Assembly (NCBI RefSeq): GCF_019457615.1
Contig: NZ_CP080414.1
Coordinates: forward strand, 3,669,501-3,733,500
Source: Shewanella zhangzhouensis
GTDB lineage: Bacteria; Pseudomonadota; Gammaproteobacteria; Enterobacterales; Shewanellaceae
Length of the DNA stretch: 64,000 nucleotides
Reading direction: 5' to 3'
Shown: one piece after another, positions 26,161-35,394 of the stretch
How the letters are laid out: every line of letters starts with the position of its first letter
How positions within the stretch are numbered: position 1 is the first letter of the stretch
Position numbers and translations under genes: made by a program
The notes under the pieces: model-generated
The model's database searches: none
What the model was told of the DNA's origin: nothing
The model's input: the letters and a program-made list of their open reading frames with translations, nothing else

Positions 26161-26373
26161 TTACAGCAGGGTAACGTTTGCAGCTTGTGGGCCTTTGTTG
26201 CCCTGCTCTACGTTAAACTGAACCTGTTGGCCTTCGGCCAGGGTCTTGAAGCCATCAACAGCAATGGCTCTGAAGTGAACAAATACATCGGCGCCACCAT
26301 TATCTGGGGTGATAAAGCCAAAGCCTTTTGTTTCGTTGAACCATTTTACTGAACCAGTAGTTTTAATAGACAT
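26161..26373 (-). CDS. Cold-shock protein (CspA family)
   Basis: 70 residues from the ATG at 26373. The longer open frame upstream is untranslated leader. The two RNA-binding motifs are present: KGFGFI (RNP1) and VFVHF (RNP2), in the order SVKWFNETKGFGFITPDNGGADVFVHF. CspA-type proteins bind single-stranded RNA and act as RNA chaperones in the cytoplasm. The long AT-rich 5' leader fits the leader-based temperature control known for the family, though I cannot see a defined cold-box. Confidence 0.96.
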   Translation of the reverse strand: MSIKTTGSVKWFNETKGFGFITPDNGGADVFVHFRAIAVDGFKTLAEGQQVQFNVEQGNKGPQAANVTLL

Positions 26374-26857
26374 AAATATCTCGCATAAATAAAAATTGAA
26401 GCTACTAAATTGGAAATGAAGAAAAAGGAATCGCAGGATAAATATGACAAACTGATTCGTTTGAAACTGAGAAAATCTTGAACTAAATATATCAATAGTA
26501 ACTGTGCTCGATGAGCTGCGGTCACTATACACTTTGTCAGCAGAATAGATAGTTATTTCGTATTTTATTTTCTCATTCTGCGAATTTATCTCGGAAAATC
26601 AAACGTCAAAAATGGTATTAAAACCCGTTAAATCAGATGGCTGCAGCCAAAATTTGGATTTTCAAAACAGTCATTGGGATTTTGCTCAAACTCCCCAGTT
26701 TAGGTGTTGGCAATGTCTATCTCGGCAGGGGTAAGCTGACGAATGGTTGCAGCCAACCCTTCGGCTCAAACAAAAAGGCCTGCTCATCAAGAACAGGCCT
26801 TTCGGATGTTGCCGTGTCAGGGTGAAAACCCCTCAGGCATCATCAAGCGGTGCTTGC
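26374..26857. other. Cold-shock gene leader and intergenic region
   Basis: About 480 bases, AT-rich next to the cold-shock gene, where the promoter and long leader must lie. The right part holds the terminator of the Ala/Ser-rich protein gene. No other gene is supported. Confidence 0.5.
26772..26803 (-). terminator. Terminator of the Ala/Ser-rich protein gene
   Basis: AAAGGCCTGctcatcaagaACAGGCCTTT stem (mismatch at the loop side) with T5 on the minus-strand side, about 55 bases past the stop at 26858. Nearly the same sequence as the terminator at 25286-25317. Confidence 0.75.
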
Positions 26858-27994
26858 CTAGTTAGTCCCAGCATGAGCAGATGCACTGGCACTTGCCGAT
26901 GCCTGTGAGCAATCCAGCGCAAGGCTGCCACTGCCCACAATTTCCAGCAGATCTTCTGTGCCTGGCAGATTTTCATAGTGCACCATCATGCCCATATTTA
27001 CCGACGAACCACCCAAGGCACTGGCTGATGAGGTTGCGGCGGCTTGCGCATAGGAGGCAATCAACTGGCCTGCATTGGCAATCTCCTGCGCCGCGTTGGC
27101 CGCAGAATCAAAGTCTTGCACCACCGGGAGAGAGCCTGATCCTATAATCGGCAAATCCCATTCAAAGGTCAGCCGTCCTAATGCCTGCGCTTCAGAGGAG
27201 GCTTCTGCCATGGCATACACCAGTGCGGTGGCAATGGCGTCGGCATAGACCTGAGCCAGCGCAGAGGTTTGAACATTAAATACAGTGCCACTTGCGGCGC
27301 TCATCTGCGCGGTGAAGGTTTCTATGTTCGCACCCTGGACGTAGAAGGTGCTGCCACTGCTGGAGATTCCGCCGCCCACTGCGCTGGCAGATGCACTGCT
27401 GTCGCCGTCAGCCCCCGCTCCGGACTCTGCTTCAGCCGAGCTCTCAGTAGCACCTTCGACTTCGGCAACGGCCTCCGCCGTCGCGTTGGTCCCCACCCTG
27501 ACCCTGATTTCAATTACTTCAAGATCAATCGAAAAATCAATACCTTGAAACACACTGGAATAGGCCTGCGCAATCATCTGGGCAGCAGCCTCTGCTTCGG
27601 CACTGGCGGTGGCCGAAGCACCAGCGCTGCCCTCTGCCCCGGCACTCGCCATCTGTGCGAACAGGGTACCACTGCCCATATTCGCGGTCAGCGCGACCTG
27701 ATGCACGGCTCCGTTTTTCCCGTGCCTTGTCAGGTCAAGGTTCACACCGCCGGAATAACTGATGTCGATGTAGGATGAAGCTGCCGACATGGCACTCGCC
27801 AGCGCACTGGCCGAAATATCGCTGTCAGCATCGCTTGCCATGGCGGAAGCCGGAACCATACAGGTGTTTGCCCCAATCACACTGTCGGATACGGAAATTG
27901 TGGTACTGCCTTGGGTATTTTCGCCTGGTGGGCTTGCCCAGACGCTAGCGCTTAACAGAGAACTTACCAACACAAAAAGCTTTGTCTTATTCAT
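26858..27994 (-). CDS. Secreted Ala/Ser-rich silk-like protein
   Basis: 378 residues. A clear signal peptide (KLFVLVSSLLSASVWAS) ends near residue 21. The mature part is dominated by Ala, Ser and Gly in stretches such as SASALASAMSAASSY, GASATASAEAEAAAQ and SASASASAHAGTN, separated by more ordinary segments (YIDISYSGGVNLDLTRHGKNG; SIDLEVIEIRVRVGTNA). There are only two Cys, near residue 45 and in the last 20 residues, which could form a long-range disulfide. No LPXTG, GlyGly-CTERM or autotransporter domain is seen. It has its own terminator. I do not recognise a family. Composition suggests a fibrous or matrix/surface protein, but that is inference. Confidence 0.75.
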   Translation of the reverse strand: MNKTKLFVLVSSLLSASVWASPPGENTQGSTTISVSDSVIGANTCMVPASAMASDADSDISASALASAMSAASSYIDISYSGGVNLDLTRHGKNGAVHQVALTANMGSGTLFAQMASAGAEGSAGASATASAEAEAAAQMIAQAYSSVFQGIDFSIDLEVIEIRVRVGTNATAEAVAEVEGATESSAEAESGAGADGDSSASASAVGGGISSSGSTFYVQGANIETFTAQMSAASGTVFNVQTSALAQVYADAIATALVYAMAEASSEAQALGRLTFEWDLPIIGSGSLPVVQDFDSAANAAQEIANAGQLIASYAQAAATSSASALGGSSVNMGMMVHYENLPGTEDLLEIVGSGSLALDCSQASASASASAHAGTN

Positions 27995-28215
27995 AGCGGT
28001 TCTTCCTTGTTTACCGTGGTCACTGCCATGGCTCGCGACTGAGTCATGGCAGCGTTTCTACTGCCTGCAAAAGTATAGAAGCCGGTTAAAATGCGTCTCA
28101 GACGAAATAGTAATAACTTTCAATATCAGAAATATACATACAAAATCACCTTGAAAGACGGCGTAAAACCTGTGTCAGCTGAGCCACTCAGCGCACCTTT
28201 TTAGAAGTCAGAAAG

Positions 28216-28247
28216 CAAAAAAGCCCGCTCATCGAGAGCAGGCTTTT
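28216..28247 (-). terminator. rlmI terminator
   Basis: AAAAGCCcGCTC-atcga-GAGCaGGCTTTT, with T6 on the minus-strand side, 17 bases past the rlmI stop. Confidence 0.8.
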
Positions 28248-28263
28248 CATTTGGCACTCTGGG

Positions 28264-29454
28264 TTACCAGACCCTGGCAACGAGCCCCTTGAGGTAGAAA
28301 CCTTCCGGGAATGCGGCGCCGATTGGATGGTCTGAGGCCTGACTCAGGCGCTCGATAAACTGGGCGTCGCGGCCGGCATCGAGGGCGGCGTCGGCAACGA
28401 TTTTCTGGAACAGGTCTGCGGGCATCAGGCCGGAGCAGGAGAAGGTCAGCAGCGTGCCGCCGGGCTTAAGCAGCTGCATGGCAATCATGTTGATGTCCTT
28501 GTAACCACGGCAGGCGCCATTGAGCTGGGCCTTGTTGTCGGCAAACTTGGGTGGGTCGAGCACTATCACATCGAAGGTTTTGCCTTCGTCGCGGTACTGA
28601 CGCAGCAGCTTGAAGACATCGGCTTCACTGTAGGTCACATGGTCGTCGTTCAGGCCGTTGATGGCCATGTTGTGACGGGCGGTGTCCAGCGCCAGGGTGG
28701 AGACGTCCACGTTCTCGATGCTGGCGGCACCGCCCTTGGCGGCATAGAGGCCAAAGGTGCCCGTGTAGCAGAAGCAGTTGAGCACCGACTTGCCTGCCAC
28801 GAAACGGGCAGCCATGGCGCGGTTGTCGCGCTGGTCGAGGTAAAAACCGGTCTTGTGGCCCTTTTCCACATCCACGGCAATCTTGATGCCGTTTTCTTCA
28901 ATAATCAGTGGCATGGCGGGCAGCTCACCATGGAGTAAACCTGTGACCAGCGGCAGGCCTTCTTTCTTGCGGGAGTCCACATCGGAGCGCTCATAAATGG
29001 CGCACTCGGGGAACTGCTCGGCCAGCACAGACACCAGGGTGTCGCGCCAGTAATCGGCGCCGGCCGACAGCAGCTGACACACAAGCACATTGGCGTAGCG
29101 GTCGATGGTGATGCCGGGCAGGCCATCGGACTCAGCGCCGACCAGACGATAGCCGGTGAGGCCCTTTTCGCGGATAAGCGCATCACGGCCAGCCTGTGCG
29201 CGGGCGATGCGCCGGGCGAAAAAGTCGCGATCTATAGCTTCTTCTTTATCGAAGGTCCAGACACGCACCTGAATTTGCGAGGCATCAGACCAGGCACCAC
29301 GGCCAAGCCAGCGGCCGTCGTGTGCCACCACATCCACGGTTTCACCGCGCAGGGGCTTGCCCTTGATGTTGTGGACGCCGCTGGAAAACACCCAGGGGTG
29401 ACGACGGTCGAGGGACTTTTCCCGTCCCGGCTTGAGTTTGATGCGAATGCTCAT
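28264..29454 (-). CDS. rlmI: 23S rRNA (cytosine-1962-C5)-methyltransferase
   Basis: 396 residues from the ATG at 29454, as in E. coli RlmI (396). A longer frame to 29508 has no support. The N-terminal PUA domain (SIRIKLKPGREKSLDRRHPWVFSSGV) is followed by a Rossmann methyltransferase domain. SAM-binding region VLNCFCYTGTFGLYAAKGGA, acidic DVST, and catalytic motif IVLDPPKFA; a Cys in FSCSGLM is the catalytic cysteine of this family. It methylates C1962 of 23S rRNA. Cytoplasmic, monocistronic. Confidence 0.95.
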   Translation of the reverse strand: MSIRIKLKPGREKSLDRRHPWVFSSGVHNIKGKPLRGETVDVVAHDGRWLGRGAWSDASQIQVRVWTFDKEEAIDRDFFARRIARAQAGRDALIREKGLTGYRLVGAESDGLPGITIDRYANVLVCQLLSAGADYWRDTLVSVLAEQFPECAIYERSDVDSRKKEGLPLVTGLLHGELPAMPLIIEENGIKIAVDVEKGHKTGFYLDQRDNRAMAARFVAGKSVLNCFCYTGTFGLYAAKGGAASIENVDVSTLALDTARHNMAINGLNDDHVTYSEADVFKLLRQYRDEGKTFDVIVLDPPKFADNKAQLNGACRGYKDINMIAMQLLKPGGTLLTFSCSGLMPADLFQKIVADAALDAGRDAQFIERLSQASDHPIGAAFPEGFYLKGLVARVW

Positions 29455-29597
29455 GAAGATGTCTCGATAACGCCAAAGGCGGCGTGTTACAGATTGGAGG
29501 CGGCGCATACCGGGTTGCTGATGACCGCAGCCGGTGCGCCACTGCCGTGAAATGCGGCCTATTTTACCTTGTTTGCACAGGCTTGGCAGGCATTCCC

Positions 29598-29951
29598 TTA
29601 AAAAAGCTCCAGCCCAATGATTAGCGGCGCAGGATCCCGGGCCTTTATAACCCTTGGCAGAACGGCTTCGCGCTATAGAGGCTCCAGTCCAACCACTCCA
29701 TTAAGAGCCCATGTTCTGGAGTCTTCGTTAACCCGCGGCCTGTTCGCTTCGCGCTACAGAAGCTCCAGCCCAACCACTCCATTAAGGACGCATGATCTGG
29801 AGTCTTCGTTAACCCGCAGCCGGTTGGCTTCGCGCTACAGAAGCTCCAGCCCAACCATCCTATGAAGGCCGCATGATCCAAATCTTGGCTCCCTCGGTAG
29901 AACTTCGTCGCGCTATAGAAGTTCCAGCCCGACTACCAGAGCCGCATGATC
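29598..29951 (-). repeat. Tandem copies of the downstream end of the EEP-family gene
   Basis: The 3' end of the gene at 29913-31073, encoding SSDHAALVVGLELL, recurs four more times downstream. Minus-strand GATCATGC-like anchors lie at 29951, 29878, 29797, 29716 and 29636, i.e. spaced 73, 81, 81 and 80 bases. Each copy has GAT/GAA-CAT-GCG, then GGGCTGGAGCTT, then TGTAGCGCGAAG. The middle three copies have a 5-base longer first part, which shifts the stop out of frame and makes a continuous 78-codon frame with a 27-residue repeat (DHASLMEWLGWSF). The leftmost copy again reads in the gene-like frame: DPAPLIIGLELF-stop. Confidence 0.85.
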
Positions 29952-31073
29952 TGAGCTTTCACTGTCACGTTCATACACGGGGCTTCTAAGGTGCTCATCG
30001 AAGACCGAGAAATGGCATACCCGGCCACGGGCTGGGGCCAATGCCCCATCAAAATCCTGACTCAGAAGGATATGGTCCAGCAGGCTGCCGCGGGAGCCCA
30101 GATAATGGGTCGGTCGCCTTGCCCAGCTTAAATCTTCCGTTGAGTCAGCTCCGTGGTGGCCGCCACTTTGCCGGTCAAACAGCTGGCCCTCCAGAAACAG
30201 CACCGAGGCATCTTTAAGAGTAAAGTGGCCGATGGCGTTGGCAAAGGCCTGTTCGCTCAAGCCCCCCAGGCCCGCCACTTGTCTGTCGTTGCCATGAATG
30301 GCATCGGCCCCCAGCCAGAAACCGCGAAACTCGGCGGCATCCAATCCGCTGTTAAAGTCGCCCATGACCACCATGGGATTGGCAGTCTCATCCCGCCGAT
30401 TGATGAGCGCCTGATACAGGAGCATGGCCTCAAAGCCGCGGCGGGCGCTGCTGGCAAAACTGCCGAGTGCCCGGTGGGCCAGGAGCCTTGGCGCGGCCTT
30501 CATACCACCCAAAGCCTCTGGCTCAAACAGTGGTCGCTGGGATTTAAAGTGCAGCACATAGATATCCAGCATGCCCCAATCAGCAAGGCTGACTGTGGCT
30601 CTGAGCACCCTGCGGCCAAAGCGAAAATCCGCCTTAAGGTCCATGGCGGCAAGGGCGGCAGGTTCGGGCTCCACCGCCGCCACCTCTGCCAGCGGCAAAC
30701 GGCTGGCAATGGCTACCACAGGAGAGCGGCAGACATAATCTTCACAGTTTGGGGTATCGACCACGGCAAAGTGCGGGTAGCCCAGCTCCTGCATCAAGGC
30801 CTTAAGTTCATCGACGCTGAACACCTCCTGAAACCCTATGATATCGGCCTCGAGATTGGCCACGCAGTGGCGCAGCCAGTCGCATTTTTTCTGCCACTGG
30901 GCCCTGGTGTAGATGCGATCAAACTCATAGGCGGCAGCGGGGGGCGCCAAAAAGTTAAACAGGTTGAGGGTGGCAATATCCACCCTGGCCAATTTACCCA
31001 AACCGGCCACCCCGTCCTTGTCTGCTTTAGCCACAGATATTGACCCTTTGTCTTTGTTTGTTAAGCCAGCCAT
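29913..31073 (-). CDS. Endonuclease/exonuclease/phosphatase-family protein
   Basis: 386 residues from the ATG at 31073 (MAGLTNKDKG). An ATG at 31148 is also possible, but neither has a strong ribosome site. No signal peptide. The catalytic motifs of the EEP fold are present: LNLFNF at the start, FQEV (metal-binding Glu), VMGDFNSGLDA, LLDHILLS, and the final SDHAALV with catalytic His near the C-terminus. Substrate could be nucleic acid, a phosphoinositide-like lipid or another phosphodiester; the sequence does not decide. It is divergent from the DUF3857 gene. Its 3' end is repeated tandemly just downstream. Confidence 0.85.
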   Translation of the reverse strand: MAGLTNKDKGSISVAKADKDGVAGLGKLARVDIATLNLFNFLAPPAAAYEFDRIYTRAQWQKKCDWLRHCVANLEADIIGFQEVFSVDELKALMQELGYPHFAVVDTPNCEDYVCRSPVVAIASRLPLAEVAAVEPEPAALAAMDLKADFRFGRRVLRATVSLADWGMLDIYVLHFKSQRPLFEPEALGGMKAAPRLLAHRALGSFASSARRGFEAMLLYQALINRRDETANPMVVMGDFNSGLDAAEFRGFWLGADAIHGNDRQVAGLGGLSEQAFANAIGHFTLKDASVLFLEGQLFDRQSGGHHGADSTEDLSWARRPTHYLGSRGSLLDHILLSQDFDGALAPARGRVCHFSVFDEHLRSPVYERDSESSDHAALVVGLELL

Positions 31074-31255
31074 GTTGATTCTGGATCTTCCTGCCACTGA
31101 GCCTTCTCCGGCTTTCCCTCGATGTGAGCCAATCGATGGGAATTGCATAATAAACAAGGAAATTGTCACCCACACTTTGCGACATGTTAGCCAAATGTGA
31201 TAAATTTTTCTCTCGGTCGGCACATAAGGTGCCACTTCCACTCAAGGACTGCTCA

Positions 31256-33277
31256 GTGAACCGATGGATCCACTTCCTGCTCGTGGCAGGATTGTCTGCA
31301 CTATTGGCCCTCTCGCCAAGCCAAGCCAAAACCATAACCTCAGGTGAATATTCCCTCGAAGTCTCTCCCGCCCCCGATTGGGCCACCCACGAGACGCTTC
31401 AAGCGCTGCCTGCACAGCTCAATAATGGCCCCAGCCACTTCCGGTTGGTATCACGACAAGTGCTGATATCGCCGTTATCGGATCATTATTTCCTCGAATT
31501 TGCTGCCTTGGCGGCCAATCATCAGGGAGTGAAGGAACTCTCCAAGCTCGAGCTGACCTTCAACCCTGCGTTCGAATCCATGAAGCTGCACAGCCTGCAG
31601 GTGGAACGCAACGGCGTTGTCAGCGACAGACTGGAAACGGCGCGCATCAATATTATCAACCAGGAACCGGAGCTGGTGAATGATTTGTTCCATGGACTGG
31701 CGACTGCCGTGGTGGTGGTTCCCGATCTGCGCGTGGGTGACACGCTGAGATACAGCTACTCACTCGAAGGCAGAAATCCAGTCTACGGAAAACAGTTTGG
31801 TGGCTACTTTCAGATGGGCTGGGAAGCAAGCGTCGACCTGGTCAATCTGGGCATCATCAACGCCAGTGGTGTCCCCTTGCAGCTCAAACTGCACGAATTG
31901 CCCCCAGCCACCGAATCCAAAGGCAAATATGGCATCGAGTATCATTGGCGCCAAACCAAGGTGCCCAGATACAGCTATGAAGAAGGTGCGCCGGCAGATG
32001 TCAAATGGTCGCCCTATGTCACCTTCAGCAGCAGCGACAATTGGGCCGCCATAGCCAATTGGGCCAGCGGTCTTTACCAGTTTGACAACACCCCGTCCCC
32101 AGCGCTGACCAAGTATGTAAACAGCTTGAGGGCAATGGGCAATCAGGCCAAACAGATTGAAGAAATCGTGCGCTTTGTGCAGCAGGACATTCGCTATTTT
32201 GGCATCGAAATGGGGCAAAGCAGCCATGTGCCCCATACCCCGAATCAGGTGTTCGAACGTCGGTACGGCGACTGTAAAGACAAGGCCAACCTGATGAATT
32301 TCCTGCTTTCTAACGTCGGCATCGACAGTTACCCTGCGCTGGTCAACACCCGCAGTGGTCGCTCGTTACCGGAGCAGCAGCCATCCGGCGTGTTGTTTGA
32401 CCATGTTATTAACCTGGTGGAGTTTAACGGTAAACACTATTGGATTGATGGCACCAATCACGTGCAGGCGCAGGGACTGGAACAACTGACACAACCGGAC
32501 TTCGGCTATGCACTGGTGCTGCGTCAGGGAGAATCGGCACTGACGGCCATGCCACAGAGTTCGCCCGCTGCAGACAGAATCGATGTTGAACAGTCACTTA
32601 TCGCTTCTGGATATGATGGCCCAGTAGATATGTATGTGGTCAGTCGCTACCGCGGTAAAGAGGCCGATCGGATGCGCTATCAACTTCAGGGGGTCTCGAC
32701 CTATGATGTGGAGCAGCACTACCTCAACTACTATGCCAAGCTCTACCCCGGTATCCGCCTGCAAGCGCCTGTGTTGATACACGACAGCAAAGAAGGTCGA
32801 AACGAGATCCTGCTCCGGGAGCAATACCAGATAGATAACTTCTGGAACATCGAAGGTAAAATTGCCAATTTCAGTATGCTGGCCTTCAAGCTTACCGATC
32901 TCATTCAACTGCCATCGGTGATACAGCGTACCCAGCCAATGGCCATATCCGGGCCTGTGAGTGTCAACCACACCATTCGGGTGAGCTTACCCCAGCCGGT
33001 TCAGGTGCACGTTAACGGGGAAGACCTGATAATTGACACTCCCAGCCTCGCCTATCGCTCCAGCGAACTGGGTCGCCCGGGCACCCTTATCCGGCAACAT
33101 TCACTGGTCCTCAAGCAGGACAGGATCCCCGCCGCAGAAAGCGCCGAGTACGTTGACGCGCTGAAAAAAATCGATCGGGATATCTACTACACCGGCACCG
33201 CTGAAGGAGACTTTACCCAACCCAGCAACCCCGGTATCGACTATCTGGAACAACACCTGAATACAGGTACTCGCTAA
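31256..33277 (+). CDS. DUF3857 and transglutaminase-like domain protein
   Basis: 673 residues from GTG at 31256, preferred because AAGGA lies 8 bases upstream and a signal peptide then begins at once (NRWIHFLLVAGLSALLALSPSQA). The N-terminal DUF3857 domain (about 45-220) is followed by a transglutaminase-like core: RYGDCKDKANLM with Cys near 339, His in LFDHVINLVE near 382, Asp in YWIDGTNH near 398. The C-terminal part is beta-rich. Predicted periplasmic or exported. Enzymes of this class may act as cysteine proteases or crosslinkers; the substrate is not known. The stop is 6 bases before a lipoprotein gene, so the pair forms an operon. Confidence 0.88.
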   Translation: MNRWIHFLLVAGLSALLALSPSQAKTITSGEYSLEVSPAPDWATHETLQALPAQLNNGPSHFRLVSRQVLISPLSDHYFLEFAALAANHQGVKELSKLELTFNPAFESMKLHSLQVERNGVVSDRLETARINIINQEPELVNDLFHGLATAVVVVPDLRVGDTLRYSYSLEGRNPVYGKQFGGYFQMGWEASVDLVNLGIINASGVPLQLKLHELPPATESKGKYGIEYHWRQTKVPRYSYEEGAPADVKWSPYVTFSSSDNWAAIANWASGLYQFDNTPSPALTKYVNSLRAMGNQAKQIEEIVRFVQQDIRYFGIEMGQSSHVPHTPNQVFERRYGDCKDKANLMNFLLSNVGIDSYPALVNTRSGRSLPEQQPSGVLFDHVINLVEFNGKHYWIDGTNHVQAQGLEQLTQPDFGYALVLRQGESALTAMPQSSPAADRIDVEQSLIASGYDGPVDMYVVSRYRGKEADRMRYQLQGVSTYDVEQHYLNYYAKLYPGIRLQAPVLIHDSKEGRNEILLREQYQIDNFWNIEGKIANFSMLAFKLTDLIQLPSVIQRTQPMAISGPVSVNHTIRVSLPQPVQVHVNGEDLIIDTPSLAYRSSELGRPGTLIRQHSLVLKQDRIPAAESAEYVDALKKIDRDIYYTGTAEGDFTQPSNPGIDYLEQHLNTGTR

Positions 33278-33283
33278 GGAATC

Positions 33284-34417
33284 ATGATGTCCAGACTGCT
33301 TTTTTGCCTGCTGTTGCCAGTACTCTTATTGGGCTGCAATGCCACACAAAAATCCACCCAAAGGGCACCTGCCAACCACAGTGCCTCAGCCGTTAACACA
33401 CCCGGAAACGGTCAGCTGGAGCGCCTCTACTCCTATGCAGAGCGACTGGCACAGAGGCTGAACAACAAGGATATCGACGGTATATGGCGCCGGGATTTGG
33501 TGCTTGAGCATATGCGCGCCACGGGTGAAGAACCGATCAATGCCCAGATGTTTGCACAGCTGTTTGAACAGCGCTTCAATACCTTCGTCAGCCATAGTTC
33601 AGACTGGCACGTTGATGCGGTGCGGGATGGGCAAATTTTACTGAGTAACAACGTCAGAGGGTTACCCGGCGTTGCTGTGATTTATTTTCGCACCAACCCG
33701 CTGACCTCTGAGCCGGAGCTGCTGGACTGGCAACTTCAGGATGCGTTCTCCCGTGGCACCACCGTATTAGGGGCTTACATGCAGCATGCCCCCGACCTGA
33801 CAAATTCGGGATTTTTGGAGCTGGCCTTACAGGTAAAACAGGGGCGTGCACTCAGTGTGGACGATATGGTTGAGGTGTATCACAGGTTCAGTGATGCAGT
33901 GAAACAGGACCCCATCATCATGGGAGACTACCTTTCCTTTACCGGCATACTCGAAATGGACTTACCCCAGGATATTCTTAATGAGATCCACGCAAACCGC
34001 CCGGCGCTGACTCTGGACAATGCTCAGCCATTGGCCAATCTGGCTGCGATGGCCGGGGACTTGGACAACAGCCTGCGCGCATATGAGCTGGGGAAAGCCC
34101 ATTACGGCGAAACCCTCACCAACCAGCGACTTATCTATGCCATCAATCTGGCGAGTAGCGGCTTTATTCCTGAGGCCAACAAAGCCTTTATTGAGTATTG
34201 CCGCGCCCATCCCCAAGAGTTTCGGGGGGTACTGATATACTTTTTACTTCTGGTGGAAATGGATGCCTTTGACGATGCAGCCGTTGTCAAACAGGCGATG
34301 CGATTGCAGTTTCAGATAGACCCGGACAAGGAAGTGATCCGCAACAGTGATGACAGCGTAGACAACACAAAACTGCGCGCCTTTATGGCCAGTCCCGCCA
34401 ACCAGGCGCTGAACTGA
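33284..34417 (+). CDS. Hypothetical lipoprotein paired with the DUF3857 protein
   Basis: 377 residues. AAGGA precedes ATGATG. The signal is SRLLFCLLLPVLLLGC with lipobox LLGC, so the mature protein is lipid-anchored. The body is helical, with repeat-like segments (LANLAAMAGDLDNSLRAYELGKAHYGETLTNQ) that look like TPR-type helices. I do not recognise a named family. It sits 6 bases after the DUF3857/transglutaminase gene and is probably its partner in the envelope (inference). Confidence 0.75.
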   Translation: MMSRLLFCLLLPVLLLGCNATQKSTQRAPANHSASAVNTPGNGQLERLYSYAERLAQRLNNKDIDGIWRRDLVLEHMRATGEEPINAQMFAQLFEQRFNTFVSHSSDWHVDAVRDGQILLSNNVRGLPGVAVIYFRTNPLTSEPELLDWQLQDAFSRGTTVLGAYMQHAPDLTNSGFLELALQVKQGRALSVDDMVEVYHRFSDAVKQDPIIMGDYLSFTGILEMDLPQDILNEIHANRPALTLDNAQPLANLAAMAGDLDNSLRAYELGKAHYGETLTNQRLIYAINLASSGFIPEANKAFIEYCRAHPQEFRGVLIYFLLLVEMDAFDDAAVVKQAMRLQFQIDPDKEVIRNSDDSVDNTKLRAFMASPANQALN

Positions 34418-34426
34418 GCCACTCAC

Positions 34427-34452
34427 CTTACCCCATGCCGGCATGGGGTAAG
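34427..34452 (+). terminator. Hairpin after the lipoprotein gene
   Basis: CTTACCCCATGC-cg-GCATGGGGTAAG, a long perfect stem 10 bases past the stop but without a T-tract. It may be a weak terminator or an mRNA-stabilising hairpin. Confidence 0.5.
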
Positions 34453-34560
34453 GCCGCCACAGCCGACACGAACAGTGCAACAAGCTGTAGCGCCAGTGAC
34501 TTGAAACTGAATCCTGCCCCTCTCTATTGCGCTGCTAAATATCTGTTGATAAACAGCCAA

Positions 34561-35235
34561 CTATAGAAACGAAGCCACCTGTTCCAGAGATTTCTTTTTC
34601 AGGGCATGATCGGGGACTGTGGCGTCTTTGTCGGGATACCCGGCCACAATCAGCATGTAGGGCCGGTCCACATCATTGTCACGGCCACAAATTTTGCTCA
34701 AAAAGCTCATGGGTTTTGGGGTATGGGTCAGGGTGCCAAGGCCTGCATGGTGCAGCGCCTGAATCAAAAATCCGGTAGCAATACCAACAGATTCATGCAC
34801 GTAGTAGTTGGTCTTGTTATCGCCTTCATCCACTCCACCGCGCTTTTGGCTGAACACGGCGATGAGCCAGGGAGCCCGCTCCAGATAGGCCTTATTGGCA
34901 TTGGTCCCCAAGGGCTTTAACGCATCCAGCCACTCTTCCCCCGCCCGCCCCTGATAAAAACTTTGCTCCAGCGCCTCGGCCTCGCGGCGAATGGCGGCCT
35001 TCACCTCGGGACTGGAAATGGCCACAAAATGCCAGGGCTGATGATTGGCACCGCTTGGCGCCGAGGCCGCCGCCAGTATGCATTGCTCAATGATCTCTTT
35101 GGCCACAGGTCTGTCTGAAAACATGCGAATGGAGTGACGTCGGCGAAGCTCGATAAGATTGGCCTGTGCGCGTCGTCCCATCTCTTCGGGAGGATATTCA
35201 ATAAAGTCATTCAGGGGATGATGCAGTTCCGTCAT
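34561..35235 (-). CDS. Nitroreductase-family protein
   Basis: 224 residues. FMN-binding motifs RRRHSIRMFSDRPV, ASAPSGANHQPWHFV and a C-terminal GLGTLTHTPKPMSFL are typical of the BluB/nitroreductase superfamily. It reduces nitro compounds, quinones or enones with NAD(P)H using bound FMN in the cytoplasm; the exact substrate is unclear. It lies divergently from the diguanylate cyclase gene at 35395. Confidence 0.9.
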   Translation of the reverse strand: MTELHHPLNDFIEYPPEEMGRRAQANLIELRRRHSIRMFSDRPVAKEIIEQCILAAASAPSGANHQPWHFVAISSPEVKAAIRREAEALEQSFYQGRAGEEWLDALKPLGTNANKAYLERAPWLIAVFSQKRGGVDEGDNKTNYYVHESVGIATGFLIQALHHAGLGTLTHTPKPMSFLSKICGRDNDVDRPYMLIVAGYPDKDATVPDHALKKKSLEQVASFL

Positions 35236-35394
35236 GGGTCAGACTCCAATTGCCATATTATTCAGGAGTCCACCTTAGCAGGAAGCGTGGGCGGTCACAG
35301 CAAAACATTTACCGAACAGGTGTATGTAAAATTATACAAACTACCCATAAATCATTACTATATTTAACCAGATGTCACCACCCAAGGCGAATAG

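Noticed and set aside
29645..29881. 78-codon minus-strand gene with 27-residue repeats
   Set aside because: It begins with TTG without a ribosome site and arises from frameshifted copies of the neighbouring gene's end, so translation is unlikely, though not excluded.
29598..29951. CRISPR array
   Set aside because: Period of 73-81 bases with no distinct repeat/spacer division; the copies match the end of the adjacent gene instead.
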